Assembly (NCBI GenBank): GCA_024195265.1
Contig: JAJLRJ010000005.1
Location: 22,403,855-22,467,854 of the forward strand
Origin: Dendrophyllia cribrosa
Taxonomy: Eukaryota > Cnidaria > Anthozoa > Scleractinia > Dendrophylliidae
Length of the DNA: 64,000 nucleotides
Reading direction: 5' to 3'
Each line of letters begins with the position of its first letter. Positions within the stretch are counted from its first letter, which is position 1. A program made the position numbers and the translations under genes. Of this stretch, positions 40,051-46,082 are shown piece by piece. The notes beneath the pieces were generated by a model. That model saw nothing but the letters and a program-made list of their open reading frames with translations, did not search any database and was not told the origin of the DNA.

Positions 40051-41505
40051 CGAGGGCATATTGTTCGTGCGTGCAATTTGCAACAATTATTTATGAACAT
40101 TACATCTTTCCCATACACTCCTCTTTTTTAAAATAAAATAAAAAAGTGTCTAGCTTTTTTAGATGAGGTTGAGCTGGGACTAAACGTTCTTATTTTTTCT
40201 AGTGCCTTGAGCCAGAAAACGTTCTTACAATGTTTATTTCAGTATATTATAGAATGAATGAAAAGTGGGAAAAATAGGCCAAGTTCTACTATGTTATCTT
40301 ACCTAATGACCTACAACGTTGCAAATATTCTATCATCTTGTAATCAGTTGGACTGTAAATTTACTTTGACAAAATGATTATACTTGATTTTGTTCTTAGC
40401 TAGCTAACTGTAAAATATTTTGGCAAAATATAAATGATCGTAAAATGACATCCGCTTGGGTGTGTGTTTTTTTCTTGTTATTATAAAGTTTTGGCCAAGC
40501 CCTGCCTCAATATTCGTATAAAAAGGTTATAAAAAGTGTATATGGATCACCAGGAATCGAAATCATGCTCTTTCACAAGCGGTCGTGTGATCGCAGAGTT
40601 TTGACTAGCTAGCCTTTACAGAGATACGCTGAAGAAACATCATAGCAATGGTTGTGATCATATTGAAACTACTCCCCAGCGATTGTAGAGACTACGGCGA
40701 TCGTTGCGTTAAAACATATAATGCCATACAATAAATAATATACTGCAAATTCCAGGCCACTTGGAATTCCAGTCCATTTTGGTCCTTTTAGGAGGCAAAG
40801 TGTCCTAAGATTGATAAGACTGTTTGTTAACGAATATATGAAAATGTTTAGAAAGAAGAAAAATACAGTAAGCCGAACAGTTCGGAAGCCATTGGCGTAA
40901 AATTTCGAAGTGAGAGAAAACTGAGTTCAATCATATCAAGACCGCGTTAGGTGTTTTTAATATTAAGCCCACATACCAGAATCATGTTTCTTTCTCAACG
41001 ATCTTAGCGATCGTATAAAATCCAATCAACGCAACGATCTCTCAAACGGAATTTAGAAAGCAATTTTATGGGAATATTTTTCGTACTACATCGCGTAAAT
41101 TAAGCTCTTCACCGTGTTACCTTTTATTTTTGCCTTGGTTTTATACTTTCTTTTATCGTTGAAAGTAATAAAAAAGTAAACTCGGAAAATTGTTGCATCC
41201 TATAGATTGGAAAGGAAGCTTTTTGATTTTCTGGATGCATCTCTTTGTTAATAGCTCGTCGAAAATCGCGAAGATTATACCTGCAAATTTCAACGGTTTT
41301 CGCGAACAGTCTTAATCACACGACAAAATAAAACTGAGTACAGAAAATGTTTAGGTGACATGGACCTCAACGGATGATAAAGAGAAAATTGTCCACAAAG
41401 TAAACATTCGCGAGGATAAGTTTAAAAAGATTGTTTAATTCTTCACTTACCTATACCCCAGGCCGTGGCAGCACAAAGCAGTAAAATAAACGGACCCAAC
41501 ATCAT
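197..41505 (-). CDS. Secreted mosaic protein: signal peptide, 3 F5/8C (discoidin), 10 EGF-like, 2 sushi domains (spliced, 3' end outside window)
   Basis: Twenty-two exons join in one continuous frame (3094 nt, 1031 codons plus one nt): 41505-41451, 38164-37839, 37576-37438, 36991-36666, 36279-36141, 34964-34871, 33576-33465, 32444-32298, 30499-30349, 24607-24590, 23875-23828, 23185-23057, 22892-22770, 21665-21549, 17997-17866, 17203-17072, 14976-14842, 5384-5262, 4963-4841, 4149-4015, 2361-2167, 391-197. All boundaries are AG/GT and nearly all domain exons are phase 1-1, the usual arrangement for shuffled extracellular modules. The product should be secreted or cell-surface, with discoidin domains for carbohydrate or lipid binding, calcium-stabilised EGF rods and sushi domains for protein contact. 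The last visible exon ends in phase 1 with an open donor, so the gene continues left of position 1; a membrane anchor or further domains may lie there. Not assigned to a named gene; adhesion, innate-recognition or extracellular/skeletal-matrix roles are possible. Phase agreement over all joins makes the model strong, but a small exon could be missing. Confidence 0.88.
729..970 (-). repeat. Poly-G/GGTACC repeat family, copy 1
   Basis: Reverse-orientation copy with the same CCTAAGNGGTACC phrases; lacks the poly-G run and instead has a GAGCACCCC tandem. Confidence 0.6.
1684..1925 (+). mobile_element. tRNA-derived SINE
   Basis: A tRNA-like head with a good B box (GGTTCGATTCCCGG, 1731-1744) is followed by a body with TTTTTCTCCGGATACTCCGG, a conserved SINE body type known from several metazoans. 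Not a functional tRNA, since no cloverleaf can be closed. Confidence 0.7.
2167..2361 (-). CDS. Exon 21: sushi (CCP) domain 1
   Basis: 195 nt, phase 1-1. Encodes [13 protein letters not shown], then [15 protein letters not shown] and [13 protein letters not shown]: the four-Cys sushi pattern with the conserved Trp between Cys 3 and 4. The acceptor was chosen at CTCTAG because the alternative CTAG breaks the frame. Confidence 0.85.
3240..3282. repeat. (TAA)n microsatellite
   Basis: About 14 TAA units in an intron. An unrelated interspersed repeat with ACAGTAAAACCTGTATTAAG lies at about 3424-3580. Confidence 0.9.
3590..3910 (-). mobile_element. LINE 3' fragment (CR1/L2-like)
   Basis: The minus strand encodes [20 protein letters not shown], typical of the last residues of CR1/L2/Jockey-type reverse transcriptase ORFs, then a 3'UTR ending in (TGAA)n. 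The same sequence occurs in opposite orientation at 33048-33395. Confidence 0.65.
4015..4149 (-). CDS. Exon 20: calcium-binding EGF-like domain 9
   Basis: Encodes [19 protein letters not shown], then [16 protein letters not shown]. 135 nt, phase 1-1, donor GTATAG. A LINE 3' fragment begins just downstream in the intron. Confidence 0.9.
4410..4442 (+). mobile_element. Penelope-like element 3' remnant
   Basis: Contains TTAGCGCTCGAAACGTCAGC, the same motif as in the palindromic Penelope-like insertion at 18749-19644. Only a short stretch is recognisable. Confidence 0.4.
4841..4963 (-). CDS. Exon 19: calcium-binding EGF-like domain 8
   Basis: Encodes [18 protein letters not shown], then [17 protein letters not shown]. 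123 nt, phase 1-1. Confidence 0.92.
5262..5384 (-). CDS. Exon 18: calcium-binding EGF-like domain 7
   Basis: Encodes [18 protein letters not shown], then [18 protein letters not shown]. 123 nt, phase 1-1. Preceded by a very large, repeat-filled intron of about 9.5 kb. Confidence 0.92.
6114..6527 (+). CDS. Small two-exon gene, unknown product (111 residues)
   Basis: Exon 6114-6233 begins just after TTTTCTTGCAG and encodes [20 protein letters not shown], then a Ser/Lys-rich stretch ending SNAP at a GTAAGT donor. Exon 6312-6527 follows a pyrimidine-rich acceptor and encodes [19 protein letters not shown] and more, to a TAA stop. An AATAAA lies at 6637-6642. The acceptor before the ATG implies an upstream non-coding or coding exon. 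No domain recognised; basic and low-complexity at the start. It sits on the opposite strand, inside an intron of the mosaic gene and inside an inverted-repeat-bounded unit, so it may be element-encoded or a captured gene fragment. Confidence 0.5.
6637..6642 (+). terminator. Candidate polyadenylation signal
   Basis: AATAAA 110 bp after the stop of the small two-exon gene. Confidence 0.4.
9020..9663. mobile_element. TTAA-flanked element, 644 bp
   Basis: Ends GGACGTTCGC / GCGAACGTCC are inverted, and TTAA lies at 9016-9019 and 9664-9667. Interior non-coding and AT-rich. Kolobok/piggyBac-type target site. Confidence 0.7.
9716..11561. mobile_element. 1.85 kb foldback element with ~850-bp inverted arms
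   Basis: Left arm 9716-10569 is the near-perfect reverse complement of 10706-11561, with a 136-bp spacer. Ends read GGTGACTC/GAGTCACC (one inner mismatch follows) and TTAA lies at 9712-9715 and 11562-11565. No coding capacity in either arm beyond chance ORFs. Lies in the large intron between exons 18 and 17. Confidence 0.85.
11711..12337. mobile_element. Inverted-repeat MITE, ~627 bp
   Basis: Ends of about 40 bp (ACCTAATTGCAATAACGTTG at the left, inverted at the right). The interior holds a degenerate relative of the 57187-57348 element at about 11960-12115 and repeated CCAATCA boxes. Confidence 0.6.
12341..12617. mobile_element. MITE with TACAGCYGTTTCGAGAAAGG ends
   Basis: About 38-bp inverted ends (12341-12378 and 12580-12617). 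Directly abuts the preceding element. The related ends at 22274-22528 share TACAGC and TTGTCGG. Confidence 0.6.
12930..13498. mobile_element. piggyBac-like non-autonomous element, 569 bp
   Basis: Inverted ends CCCTATTCGGCCTGGG; TTAA at 12926-12929 and 13499-13502. Contains two poly-G/poly-C tracts. A second, one-ended copy is at about 39979-40060. Confidence 0.7.
14085..14265 (+). repeat. Interspersed repeat, copy 1
   Basis: Shares CCATAGAAC and AGCAGTAGTTTG with 44395-44545. A poly-G tract and repeated CCCTACCCTTTCATA phrases follow at 14278-14700. Confidence 0.5.
14842..14976 (-). CDS. Exon 17: calcium-binding EGF-like domain 6
   Basis: Encodes [19 protein letters not shown], then [17 protein letters not shown]. 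135 nt, phase 1-1, GTAAGA donor. Confidence 0.92.
15384..16101. mobile_element. TTAA-flanked element A, ~718 bp
   Basis: Left end AGGGAACCTCCACTGTCATA; the right end is a diverged inverted copy. TTAA at 15380-15383 and 16102-16105. It shares its right TTAA with the next element. Confidence 0.6.
16106..16526. mobile_element. TTAA-flanked element B, 421 bp, near-palindromic
   Basis: Long inverted arms starting AGGGAACCTCCATTGT and including the CGCCATTTTGAATATTTATG segment. TTAA at 16102-16105 and 16527-16530. Same family as element A. Confidence 0.75.
16978..17036. repeat. (GTGACCC)n minisatellite
   Basis: About eight 7-bp units (some GTGACCG) in the intron 35 bp from exon 16. The duplicated intron at 17836-17852 has only two units, so the array expanded after duplication. 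Confidence 0.85.
17072..17203 (-). CDS. Exon 16: calcium-binding EGF-like domain 5
   Basis: Encodes [19 protein letters not shown], then [17 protein letters not shown]. 132 nt, phase 1-1. Tandem-duplication partner of exon 15. Confidence 0.92.
17866..17997 (-). CDS. Exon 15: calcium-binding EGF-like domain 4
   Basis: Encodes [19 protein letters not shown], then [17 protein letters not shown]. 132 nt, phase 1-1. Nearly identical to exon 16, with duplicated flanking intron. Confidence 0.92.
18541..18748 (+). mobile_element. tRNA-derived SINE, 5' part (interrupted)
   Basis: Head resembles tRNA-Leu (GGTCGAGTGGTTAGGGCG A box region), body with GGTTTGCCTCCTGCCAGTT. It is split by the Penelope-like insertion; its tail resumes at 19645. 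Confidence 0.7.
18749..19644. mobile_element. Palindromic (head-to-head) Penelope-like retroelement insertion
   Basis: Arms 18747-19157 and 19178-19588 are inverted copies in perfect register around a 20-nt spacer. Each arm encodes the C-terminal end of a Penelope-like ORF ([13 protein letters not shown], then [15 protein letters not shown]) and a 3' region with CGACGAAGGGCTAGCGCTCG-AAACGTC, a hammerhead-ribozyme-like core with one substitution. The 13-bp target duplication CTTGTGCTATTAA lies at 18736-18748 and 19645-19657. Confidence 0.8.
19489..19519 (+). ncRNA. Degenerate hammerhead-ribozyme-like motif
   Basis: CCGACGA, then a short hairpin AGGGCTAGCGCT, then CGAAAC and GTC, matches the Penelope-type hammerhead core except C for U in CUGANGA. 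A mirror copy lies at about 18816-18846 on the minus strand. Cleavage activity is doubtful because of the core change. Confidence 0.4.
19645..19795 (+). mobile_element. tRNA-derived SINE, 3' part
   Basis: Continuation of the SINE from 18541, ending in AAATAAAGTTATTCTTCTTA. Confidence 0.6.
19856..19951. repeat. (ATGT)n microsatellite
   Basis: About 22 tetranucleotide units with two interruptions. Open frames here are repeat artefacts. Confidence 0.95.
20041..20331. repeat. Inverted repeat around 20.2 kb
   Basis: GTAACCAGAAACCCATAAGT near 20046 is inverted at about 20300-20323, with a second matching pair inside. Probably a degraded MITE. Confidence 0.5.
20550..20926. mobile_element. MITE with GGGCGCTTACCATTTGTC ends
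   Basis: Inverted ends with one mismatch and a TAA duplication on both sides (20547-20549, 20927-20929), as in Harbinger-type insertions. Confidence 0.6.
21040..21533. mobile_element. piggyBac-like MITE next to exon 14
   Basis: Inverted ends CCCTTGGACGTACA / CCCTCGGTAGTACA; TTAA at 21036-21039 and 21534-21537. The right end is 11 bp from the exon 14 boundary at 21549. Its interior is related to 57830-58060. Confidence 0.75.
21549..21665 (-). CDS. Exon 14: calcium-binding EGF-like domain 3
   Basis: Encodes [18 protein letters not shown], then [17 protein letters not shown]. Six Cys, phase 1-1, donor GTCAGA. A TTAA-flanked element (21040-21533) ends 11 bp beyond the exon boundary. Confidence 0.92.
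22011..22165 (+). mobile_element. tRNA-derived SINE, second copy
   Basis: Same family as 18541-18748 (GTGGTCGAGTGGTTAGAGCG head, GGTTTGCCTCCTGCCAGTT body). Its tail may resume at about 22640-22720, after the MITE at 22274. Confidence 0.7.
22274..22528. mobile_element. MITE with long inverted ends
   Basis: Ends TACAGCTATTTCAATTAACG inverted at 22509-22528, continuing through GTTGTCGG; probable TA target site. A one-ended relative lies at about 43395-43435. Confidence 0.65.
22770..22892 (-). CDS. Exon 13: calcium-binding EGF-like domain 2
   Basis: Encodes [19 protein letters not shown], then [14 protein letters not shown]. Six Cys, phase 1-1. Because the upstream exon ends in A, the first calcium-site residue is Asn instead of Asp. 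Confidence 0.9.
23057..23185 (-). CDS. Exon 12: calcium-binding EGF-like domain 1
   Basis: Encodes [18 protein letters not shown], then [16 protein letters not shown]. It has the DxNEC calcium site and the C-x-N-x4-Y-x-C hydroxylation-type motif, and six Cys. Phase 1-1. Confidence 0.92.
23828..23875 (-). CDS. Exon 11: partial EGF-like module
   Basis: 48 nt, phase 1-1, encoding [16 protein letters not shown]: the last Cys pair of an EGF-like repeat without its first four Cys. A short half-EGF is common at the start of such arrays. Confidence 0.75.
23940..24090 (+). mobile_element. tRNA-derived SINE-like repeat
   Basis: GTTGGTGAGTGGTTAGAGCG head and a weak B box (GGTTGCTCAAGCCC). Different body from the other SINEs here. 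Confidence 0.5.
24590..24607 (-). CDS. Exon 10: 18-nt micro-exon
   Basis: Between a CTACCTAG acceptor and a GTAAGT donor. Completes a Glu codon and adds APSPP plus one nt, giving a short proline linker between the discoidin block and the EGF block. Phase 1-1, so skipping it would keep the frame. Inferred from splice sites and phase only. Confidence 0.6.
25105..26105. repeat. Imperfect tandem duplication, units of ~400 bp
   Basis: GACGCCAATCAGCCAATA starts both copies (25105 and 25709). The shared body runs through GGGCTATGGTT and ACAATTTGTAACAATCTTCC (at about 25640 and 26055). Copy 1 holds an extra ~180 bp at about 25165-25343. Confidence 0.65.
26385..26566. mobile_element. Near-palindromic MITE, 182 bp
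   Basis: Ends AGGCTGGTTTTCACTAGCGC and inverted copy, arms of about 60 bp. TAA duplicated at 26382-26384 and 26567-26569. Confidence 0.75.
27094..27982 (-). mobile_element. 5'-truncated LINE (Tx1/L1-like reverse transcriptase end)
   Basis: The minus-strand frame from 27982 to 27384 encodes [18 protein letters not shown]..., [12 protein letters not shown] and the CSFCKE...H...C zinc motif typical of L1/Tx1 RT C-termini, then a 3'UTR and an A-rich tail. TGAGCTGTGAGTCTT is duplicated at 27079-27093 and 27983-27997 (15-bp target duplication). Confidence 0.85.
27242..27298. repeat. (CA)n-rich stretch
   Basis: CA/GCAC dinucleotide-like tract within the LINE 3'UTR. Confidence 0.7.
28376..29179 (-). 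pseudogene. Decayed ORF with coiled-coil and acidic tail
   Basis: One frame reads [18 protein letters not shown], a charged coiled-coil-like region ([20 protein letters not shown]), a basic KRKRFDD stretch, a conserved-looking [19 protein letters not shown] block and a Glu/Asp-rich tail ending ADALPQ. It is interrupted by TAA after NVR (28787-28789) and TAG after RNSV (28553-28555). Function unknown. Confidence 0.6.
29190..29655 (+). pseudogene. Decayed SAP-domain ORF
   Basis: The frame reads [16 protein letters not shown], then a SAP-like DNA-binding helix pair ([20 protein letters not shown] and [15 protein letters not shown]), then an acidic Ser/Asp tail. In-frame TGA (after NYP) and TAG (after NDVE) break it. 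Divergent from the neighbouring decayed ORF, as in a two-gene element. Confidence 0.6.
30349..30499 (-). CDS. Exon 9: F5/8C domain 3, C-terminal part
   Basis: Encodes [17 protein letters not shown] and [20 protein letters not shown], ending in FYECVG. Phase 0 to 1. Its acceptor lies only about 25 bp from the end of a MITE-like element (30527-31320). Confidence 0.9.
30527..31320. mobile_element. 794-bp MITE-like element next to exon 9
   Basis: Ends AGGCGCTGTTACAC inverted, with similar subterminal GCAACTTGTCTCGCAA repeats in several orientations. ATA duplicated at 30524-30526 and 31321-31323. Its left end sits about 25 bp upstream of the exon 9 acceptor. Confidence 0.75.
31711..32093. mobile_element. 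TTAA-flanked element, 383 bp
   Basis: Ends AGGGGCTATGTCA / TGACATAGCTCCT; TTAA at 31707-31710 and 32094-32097. Confidence 0.75.
32298..32444 (-). CDS. Exon 8: F5/8C domain 3, third part
   Basis: Encodes [17 protein letters not shown] and [13 protein letters not shown], matching VDLG...TQGRN...KYKLQYS of the other discoidin domains. 147 nt, phase 0-0. Confidence 0.87.
32579..32706. mobile_element. Small MITE with TATGCACGGCGGCCATGTTG ends
   Basis: Imperfect inverted ends about 25 bp long; lies in the intron between exons 8 and 7. Confidence 0.55.
33048..33395 (+). mobile_element. LINE 3' fragment, second copy
   Basis: Inverted copy of the 3590-3910 fragment, starting in the [19 protein letters not shown] region and ending in (ATGA)n. 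Lies in the intron between exons 8 and 7. Confidence 0.65.
33465..33576 (-). CDS. Exon 7: F5/8C domain 3, second part
   Basis: Encodes [12 protein letters not shown], then [19 protein letters not shown], equivalent to the GAWSARS...NQWLQ part of domains 1 and 2. Phase 2 to 0. Confidence 0.87.
34015..34300 (+). repeat. Poly-G/GGTACC repeat family, copy 2
   Basis: A poly-G run is followed by GACGGGGGTGCTCGTCGTAC and spaced subrepeats (GGTACC n TTAGGG). Other copies: about 729-970 (minus) and 60690-60985 (plus); partial traces at 44620-44690 and 59985-60115. Confidence 0.65.
34871..34964 (-). CDS. Exon 6: F5/8C domain 3, start
   Basis: Encodes [18 protein letters not shown], then [11 protein letters not shown], the divergent start of a third discoidin domain. 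Phase 1 to 2. This domain is split over four exons, unlike the two-exon domains 1 and 2. Confidence 0.85.
36141..36279 (-). CDS. Exon 5: F5/8C domain 2, C-terminal third
   Basis: Duplicate of exon 3 (both 139 nt). Encodes [18 protein letters not shown] and [20 protein letters not shown]. The residue before FRP is Asp where domain 1 has Arg. Confidence 0.9.
36666..36991 (-). CDS. Exon 4: F5/8C domain 2, N-terminal two thirds
   Basis: Duplicate of exon 2 (both 326 nt). Encodes [20 protein letters not shown] and [16 protein letters not shown] few substitutions, no frameshift. Confidence 0.92.
37438..37576 (-). CDS. Exon 3: F5/8C domain 1, C-terminal third
   Basis: Encodes [13 protein letters not shown] and [20 protein letters not shown], the conserved closing strand of F5/8C domains with the terminal Cys. 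139 nt, phase 0 to 1. The donor is the weaker GTGCTG, shared with exon 5 and required by the reading frame. Confidence 0.9.
37839..38164 (-). CDS. Exon 2: F5/8C domain 1, N-terminal two thirds
   Basis: Encodes [11 protein letters not shown], then IRASSEYDE, the typical start of a discoidin fold, followed by QWLQVDLG and [10 protein letters not shown] strands. 326 nt, entering in phase 1 and leaving in phase 0. Same length and nearly the same sequence as exon 4. Confidence 0.92.
39405..39600 (+). repeat. Interspersed repeat, plus copy
   Basis: Shares GGAGACGCGTTCRAAGGAAT and CGAAATTAGGATTGCGTTCT with the inverted copy at 53568-53765. Unknown type. Confidence 0.65.
41451..41505 (-). CDS. Exon 1: start codon and signal peptide
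   Basis: Starts with two consecutive ATG codons. The 18 encoded residues read [18 protein letters not shown], a classic hydrophobic signal peptide. Ends phase 1 at a consensus GTAAGT donor. A pyrimidine-rich tract ending in CAAG lies just upstream (41524-41540), so the exon probably begins at 41523 after a 5'UTR intron; the promoter is then further right. Confidence 0.8.
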
Positions 41506-43606
41506 AGGTTGATGGCTTTATCCCTTGAATAAAAAAAAATTGTTAATATTTCAAGAAGATTTTAAATTCGTCTCTCTGCTCAGTTTGTGACAAAGCAACC
41601 TTGTGTACAGTTCCTTCTGCGTAATGACCTTAGACAAGAAATCACCAGTGAAAATCTCATTAAAATTCATTCAACTAATCAGCAAAGAAAGAAAAAAAAA
41701 ATGATAATATCAGCAATGTTCAGGTGAACAAACTAAATTATTCTCGGCTACGATAAGTTCCTTTATTATTTACATAGCTGGTACAACTAACTAAACACTA
41801 ATGGAGGCTCAGTTACCTTGATTGGCAAAGTAATAGGCCATTGTCCTTAAATAGTCATTTGGATATTAAAACCCCGAAATAAGATAATTTCTATTTGTTT
41901 ATAGTCTGTGTCATAGTGATTAATTTACTTTTATATATTCGCTTTTTGGGGGAGTTACTGCACGTATTTAAGTTTTTACTGCATGAATACCGAATTCTAA
42001 ATTTAACAGCAATATATTTAAGAAGATAACCTAGTGGCTCAAAGAGTTGCTGGGAGCACTTCGGCGGAAAACGAGAAAAAAAAGTAAAGTACATAGCGTG
42101 AAATATTAATGTAACATGAAATAAAAAAGTTGCATTTATACAAAATTATACCAGTAAAAAGTATTCCAATGGCTCTGTTTTGTTTTTCCTTGGAATAACT
42201 GCCAAATCTTATTTATTGCTAATATATTACTTTTTATTTCACGGGAAACAAGTTAAAATGTGTTTTCTTGAGCACCTGTTGTCGCCATAATATCTTCTCA
42301 TAATTAGATCAAATTTGACAATTGCTTTACAGTGAATTTCTTTGCTGTATACTTTTGTTGGTAGGCCGTGATTGCATTAACTTCATCCAAACCAAAACTT
42401 ATTGCCAATTTTCTACAAAAAGACATGATATTTATCTCCATCACCGACTTATTCCTGCTGAAATCTCCAGTGACGAGCACCAACAAAGCATGATCTTTAA
42501 ATAAACAGTCACATAATGTTTGTTTGAAAATTTGGTTGAAAGCAATTTTAGAATTTGGCCTCAAAGCTCTAAGTTAAAAAATGGCTACAGGTTACTCAGA
42601 TAAGTCAGATAAGATCATTTTATTTTTGAATTAAATGTGAATGTCTTACACATCCTCACTTTCCTAAATGGCAACATTATTCAACGGCCAGAGAGTGGTC
42701 ATTAAACCGTTAAATCTTCAATATCAAAATGCCAATTCTCCTTTCTTGTTCCCATATGTTTCTTACAGAAGTAGTGGGGAGAAGTTGATAGCATATCAAC
42801 ATAATTACCTGTAGTTTGATATTCATTGAAGTAACACATGCAGTTTTTATAAACATACATCATACATGTACTATTTTAAAAAATATTAAACTTTAGCTTT
42901 AATTTTAGCCGAACTTCTTCAAAAATACAGTAGGAAATTCACTTTTTCATTGATTATTTTTTAATAATTCACGAAACAGTCCACGTTAGATTCTAGTATA
43001 AGGGAATATCTTTCGGATATTTAATATAAATACTGTATGTTATCCATCGCTACGTCAATGGCATCCAATAACGTACTTAAGGACCGATTTTAGTTAATTC
43101 AAATTCTTAGGAGACGGGGTATATTCATAACTAAACAAAATAATATCAGTGGTAAAAATGCGAGATTTGAGATTTGTCTCGCTAATAAATCCGTCAATTT
43201 TGCTTCATTTTCAATTAACACATTTGAATCAAAGATTCCAGTATAAACATGGTAAAATAGGTTTCCTATGAAAAAAAAATCATGAAAATCAGCAATGCGT
43301 CGTGAATAAATTAAAAAAAAAGGGATACAACTCGACCGTCGCAAAACCACTCATACAAATCTTCCGTTTTGTCGCGTAAGCAAAGCGCGTCATTCATCCG
43401 ATAACGTTAATTAAAATGCCTGTATGTTTCTCTTGGCATATCAGTAAAATACTTCATATAAGATATAAATTAAACGCTACAATACAACTTTTCCACTTGA
43501 AATCGTGTAATAATAACATATAGATAAAAGAAAAGAAGTACATGCGAGTCGCTATTTTTTCTTTTCTTTTTGAAGCATGCCCAATACCTACTTATCGTTA
43601 AAGTCG

Positions 43607-44085
43607 TTAAAGCTACAATTCAAGTCGTTCCACGAAAGAAGGAGATTAACCGTTTGTGCGGCTGCCATGGTGAGTGGGAGAATTGTCAGTTAAATGACAT
43701 GAAGTGCATGTAAAATACTTAATAATTATCCAAGTGTTCAAAGCTAAAATTCAAGTGCCACGCGTACGAGTCGTAAAACAAGGTTTACCGTTTGTGCGGC
43801 TGGCATAAGTGGAGAATGGGAGACGTTTTAGCGAAGTAACACGAAGTGGGACTAAAATAGTAACGACTTGAATAAGTGGTATTGGGCAACCCTTGGATGC
43901 GTGATGTAGCACACGAAAATCTAAAACAAAAAGTACCACCACACGTAATGCAAAGCCAACGTACGCATGCATGCAATCAAGAGATAATTTGTGTTGCTGG
44001 CATATGTGGTGAATGAGAGAGGTTTCAGTGAAATAACATGGCATTGGGACTAAAATCGTAACTTTGCCGACTTGAACAAACGAAA
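43607..44085. repeat. Three diverged tandem units of ~110-130 bp
   Basis: Each unit has CAAG..., GTTTGTGCGGCTGGCAT or a variant, GTGGNGAATGGGAGA and GACTAAAAT. Units at about 43607-43735, 43743-43875 and 43970-44085. Confidence 0.55.
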
Positions 44086-44157
44086 CAAACTATGCCAACA
44101 CACATATCACAAATTAAAACCCACAATCAAGAAAGCGTCATCCCCACGACCTATGGG

Positions 44158-44360
44158 TGGTTTTCACGTTACGTCACGGCGGCCATGTTGGTGCACACCT
44201 GCAGAAGAATTTTAATGAACTTATTTTGTTATGTGCACCAACATGGCCGCCGTGGCCTTTGTCATTTTAATGAACTTCTTTTGTTATGTGCACCAACATG
44301 GCCGCCGTGGCCTTTGTCATTTGAGTCCCACAAGACTGAAGGTCACGTGAGTGAAAACCA
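44158..44360. mobile_element. TGGTTTTCAC MITE, copy 1
   Basis: Ends TGGTTTTCAC / GTGAAAACCA. The interior holds CGGCGGCCATGTTGGTGCAC and a ~55-bp internal tandem duplication (about 44215-44325). Confidence 0.75.
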
Positions 44361-44394
44361 TCTCTTCCAAAGTTAAATGGTCACTGTACCGACA

Positions 44395-44545
44395 AAGTAA
44401 CACAATTTCGCATACCTTTTTACAATAATATGATATCGCCAAATGCCACCAAATTTACAACTTAATTAAATAAAAAAAAAGTTCCATAGAACAGAACAGA
44501 CGCAGTAGTTTGGACATACCAAGGATGGATCAAATTTAATTAGTC
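44395..44545 (+). repeat. Interspersed repeat, copy 2
   Basis: Diverged copy of the 14085-14265 repeat. Confidence 0.5.
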
Positions 44546-45839
44546 GTGTTGCTTGGCTACAAGCCAAGCTGCACGACTTATAAAATGAGCTGTATTTCAT
44601 GGTCGCAAATGGACACCCCGGGAGGGAGGGGGACTCGCATATGAAAATGACGAAGGTGCTCTTCGGAAAAGGTACTTGAATTTTGTCTTATGAATAAATT
44701 CATAAGACAAAATTTTAGCAGGGGTGTCACTTTGAAATACATTATATCGTGAACGTTTGAAAGCTGATTTCGATAAAATTTAACAGAGATATTGGCGAAT
44801 AATGGAAGTGCATAAGGATTGTTTTTTATTGAAGGGATCGCTTTTGCGGCAATGCTGTAAATTTATTTTTTTTTAAACGTGGTTTTGTGTCCAAGTTTGC
44901 TCCTCGACAAGAACACAAAGCAAGTTGATTTCATAACTCACTGATCCATCAAAACGTTTATTGTGTCATATCCGACTCCGATTTTTTTAATTTCGACTTT
45001 AATTAGAAGTTATTAGCTTTTAATGGAGTAAAATTGTCCATGTTAGAATTTGAAGCCTCATATCTTCCCTTTGAAAGCCTATTTAAAAATTTTAAGTCAG
45101 ATATGACAATCTACAATACACGTAGTTTACCTCCCTGCAGTGTCAACTCATGAAATTCTCTATCCGTGCTAAATTCTTGGACACAAAATTGCTTGTTTTT
45201 AAGCTTGCGAAGGGTTCCCGAGAAAACCCGAATGCAAAAAATATATATTTATAGTAATTTTGCTAATTTTAATCCACGACTATTGGCTGCGGTCACATCT
45301 ACGACGTAACTAAAGTTTAACTTAAGTTTGTCCCAAGTTACGTGACGTCATACCTAACTGTGGCCGGTTGGTGCTTTCGGTCGTCAGAATTAAAAGAGGT
45401 TCGTTATGGCCACTTATTGTTTATCCGTGAAATGTCAACATGGTTGACCGACGCAAAGTGTGTCCAGTTTTTCTTCTTATTTATTTTTTTTCGTGCGGCA
45501 AACCGTCGGAGAAAAATGAGAAATAAGCTGAGAATTTTAACGGATGCTCGACGCCAGGTACACGTGTTGCTACCTCGTTGTATGTAAATTTTTTGTTTGT
45601 TGTTTTTGGTTTCCCCCTCACTTCACGCTTGGTTTTTATTTTGCATATTTATATATGCTCATCTCGCACGTGCGAAAAGAATTGTCACATTCTGATTGGT
45701 TGTTTGTTTGTAAACTCAATACTAACCCATGAATCCTGCTTGGGTAAACAGGGGGCTTTTTTGCATTAGCATGCGCAAACACCGCTGTCACGCGGGCTCA
45801 CCACAGGGCCCCCATAGACTACCAGAACATTTCACAGCA

Positions 45840-46082
45840 ATGGCGGGTTCTTTAAACTTGTTAGTTATTCTCTCTGTTCTTTTAATATTCGTTTCTGAAT
45901 GTAAAAGAGATTCGGTTAAGTGTTCAGTGTGCGAAAAAATCACTAACAGTAAAAGTTGCAGGCCAGTCGCTTCTTATGTTGCGGAATTGCCACCTGAAAG
46001 TTGTAACCTACTTGACCTCGACGGTGCGCGGATTTGCGGTGCCTGTAGAATGGCCCTCAAAAGAAAATCTTCGTTTTCACAG
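45840..46082 (+). CDS. Exon 1 of the 1261-aa protein
   Basis: Encodes 81 residues: hydrophobic start SLNLLVILSVLLIFVSE, then VKCSVCEK and ICGAC cysteine pairs. Ends phase 0 at CAG/GTAGGT. Confidence 0.8.

Larger units (their letters stand above)
41524..45281. other. Region between the mosaic gene and the 6.7 kb element
   Basis: No convincing coding exon. It should contain the promoter of the minus-strand gene. AT-rich to 43550, then a loosely tandem repeat (43607-44085), a MITE (44158-44360) and an interspersed repeat (44395-44545). A short frame at 42304-42564 (minus) is not supported. Confidence 0.55.

Noticed and set aside
42304..42564. 86-residue minus-strand ORF as a gene
   Set aside because: No domain, splice partner or conserved-looking block; AT-rich region with many chance frames.
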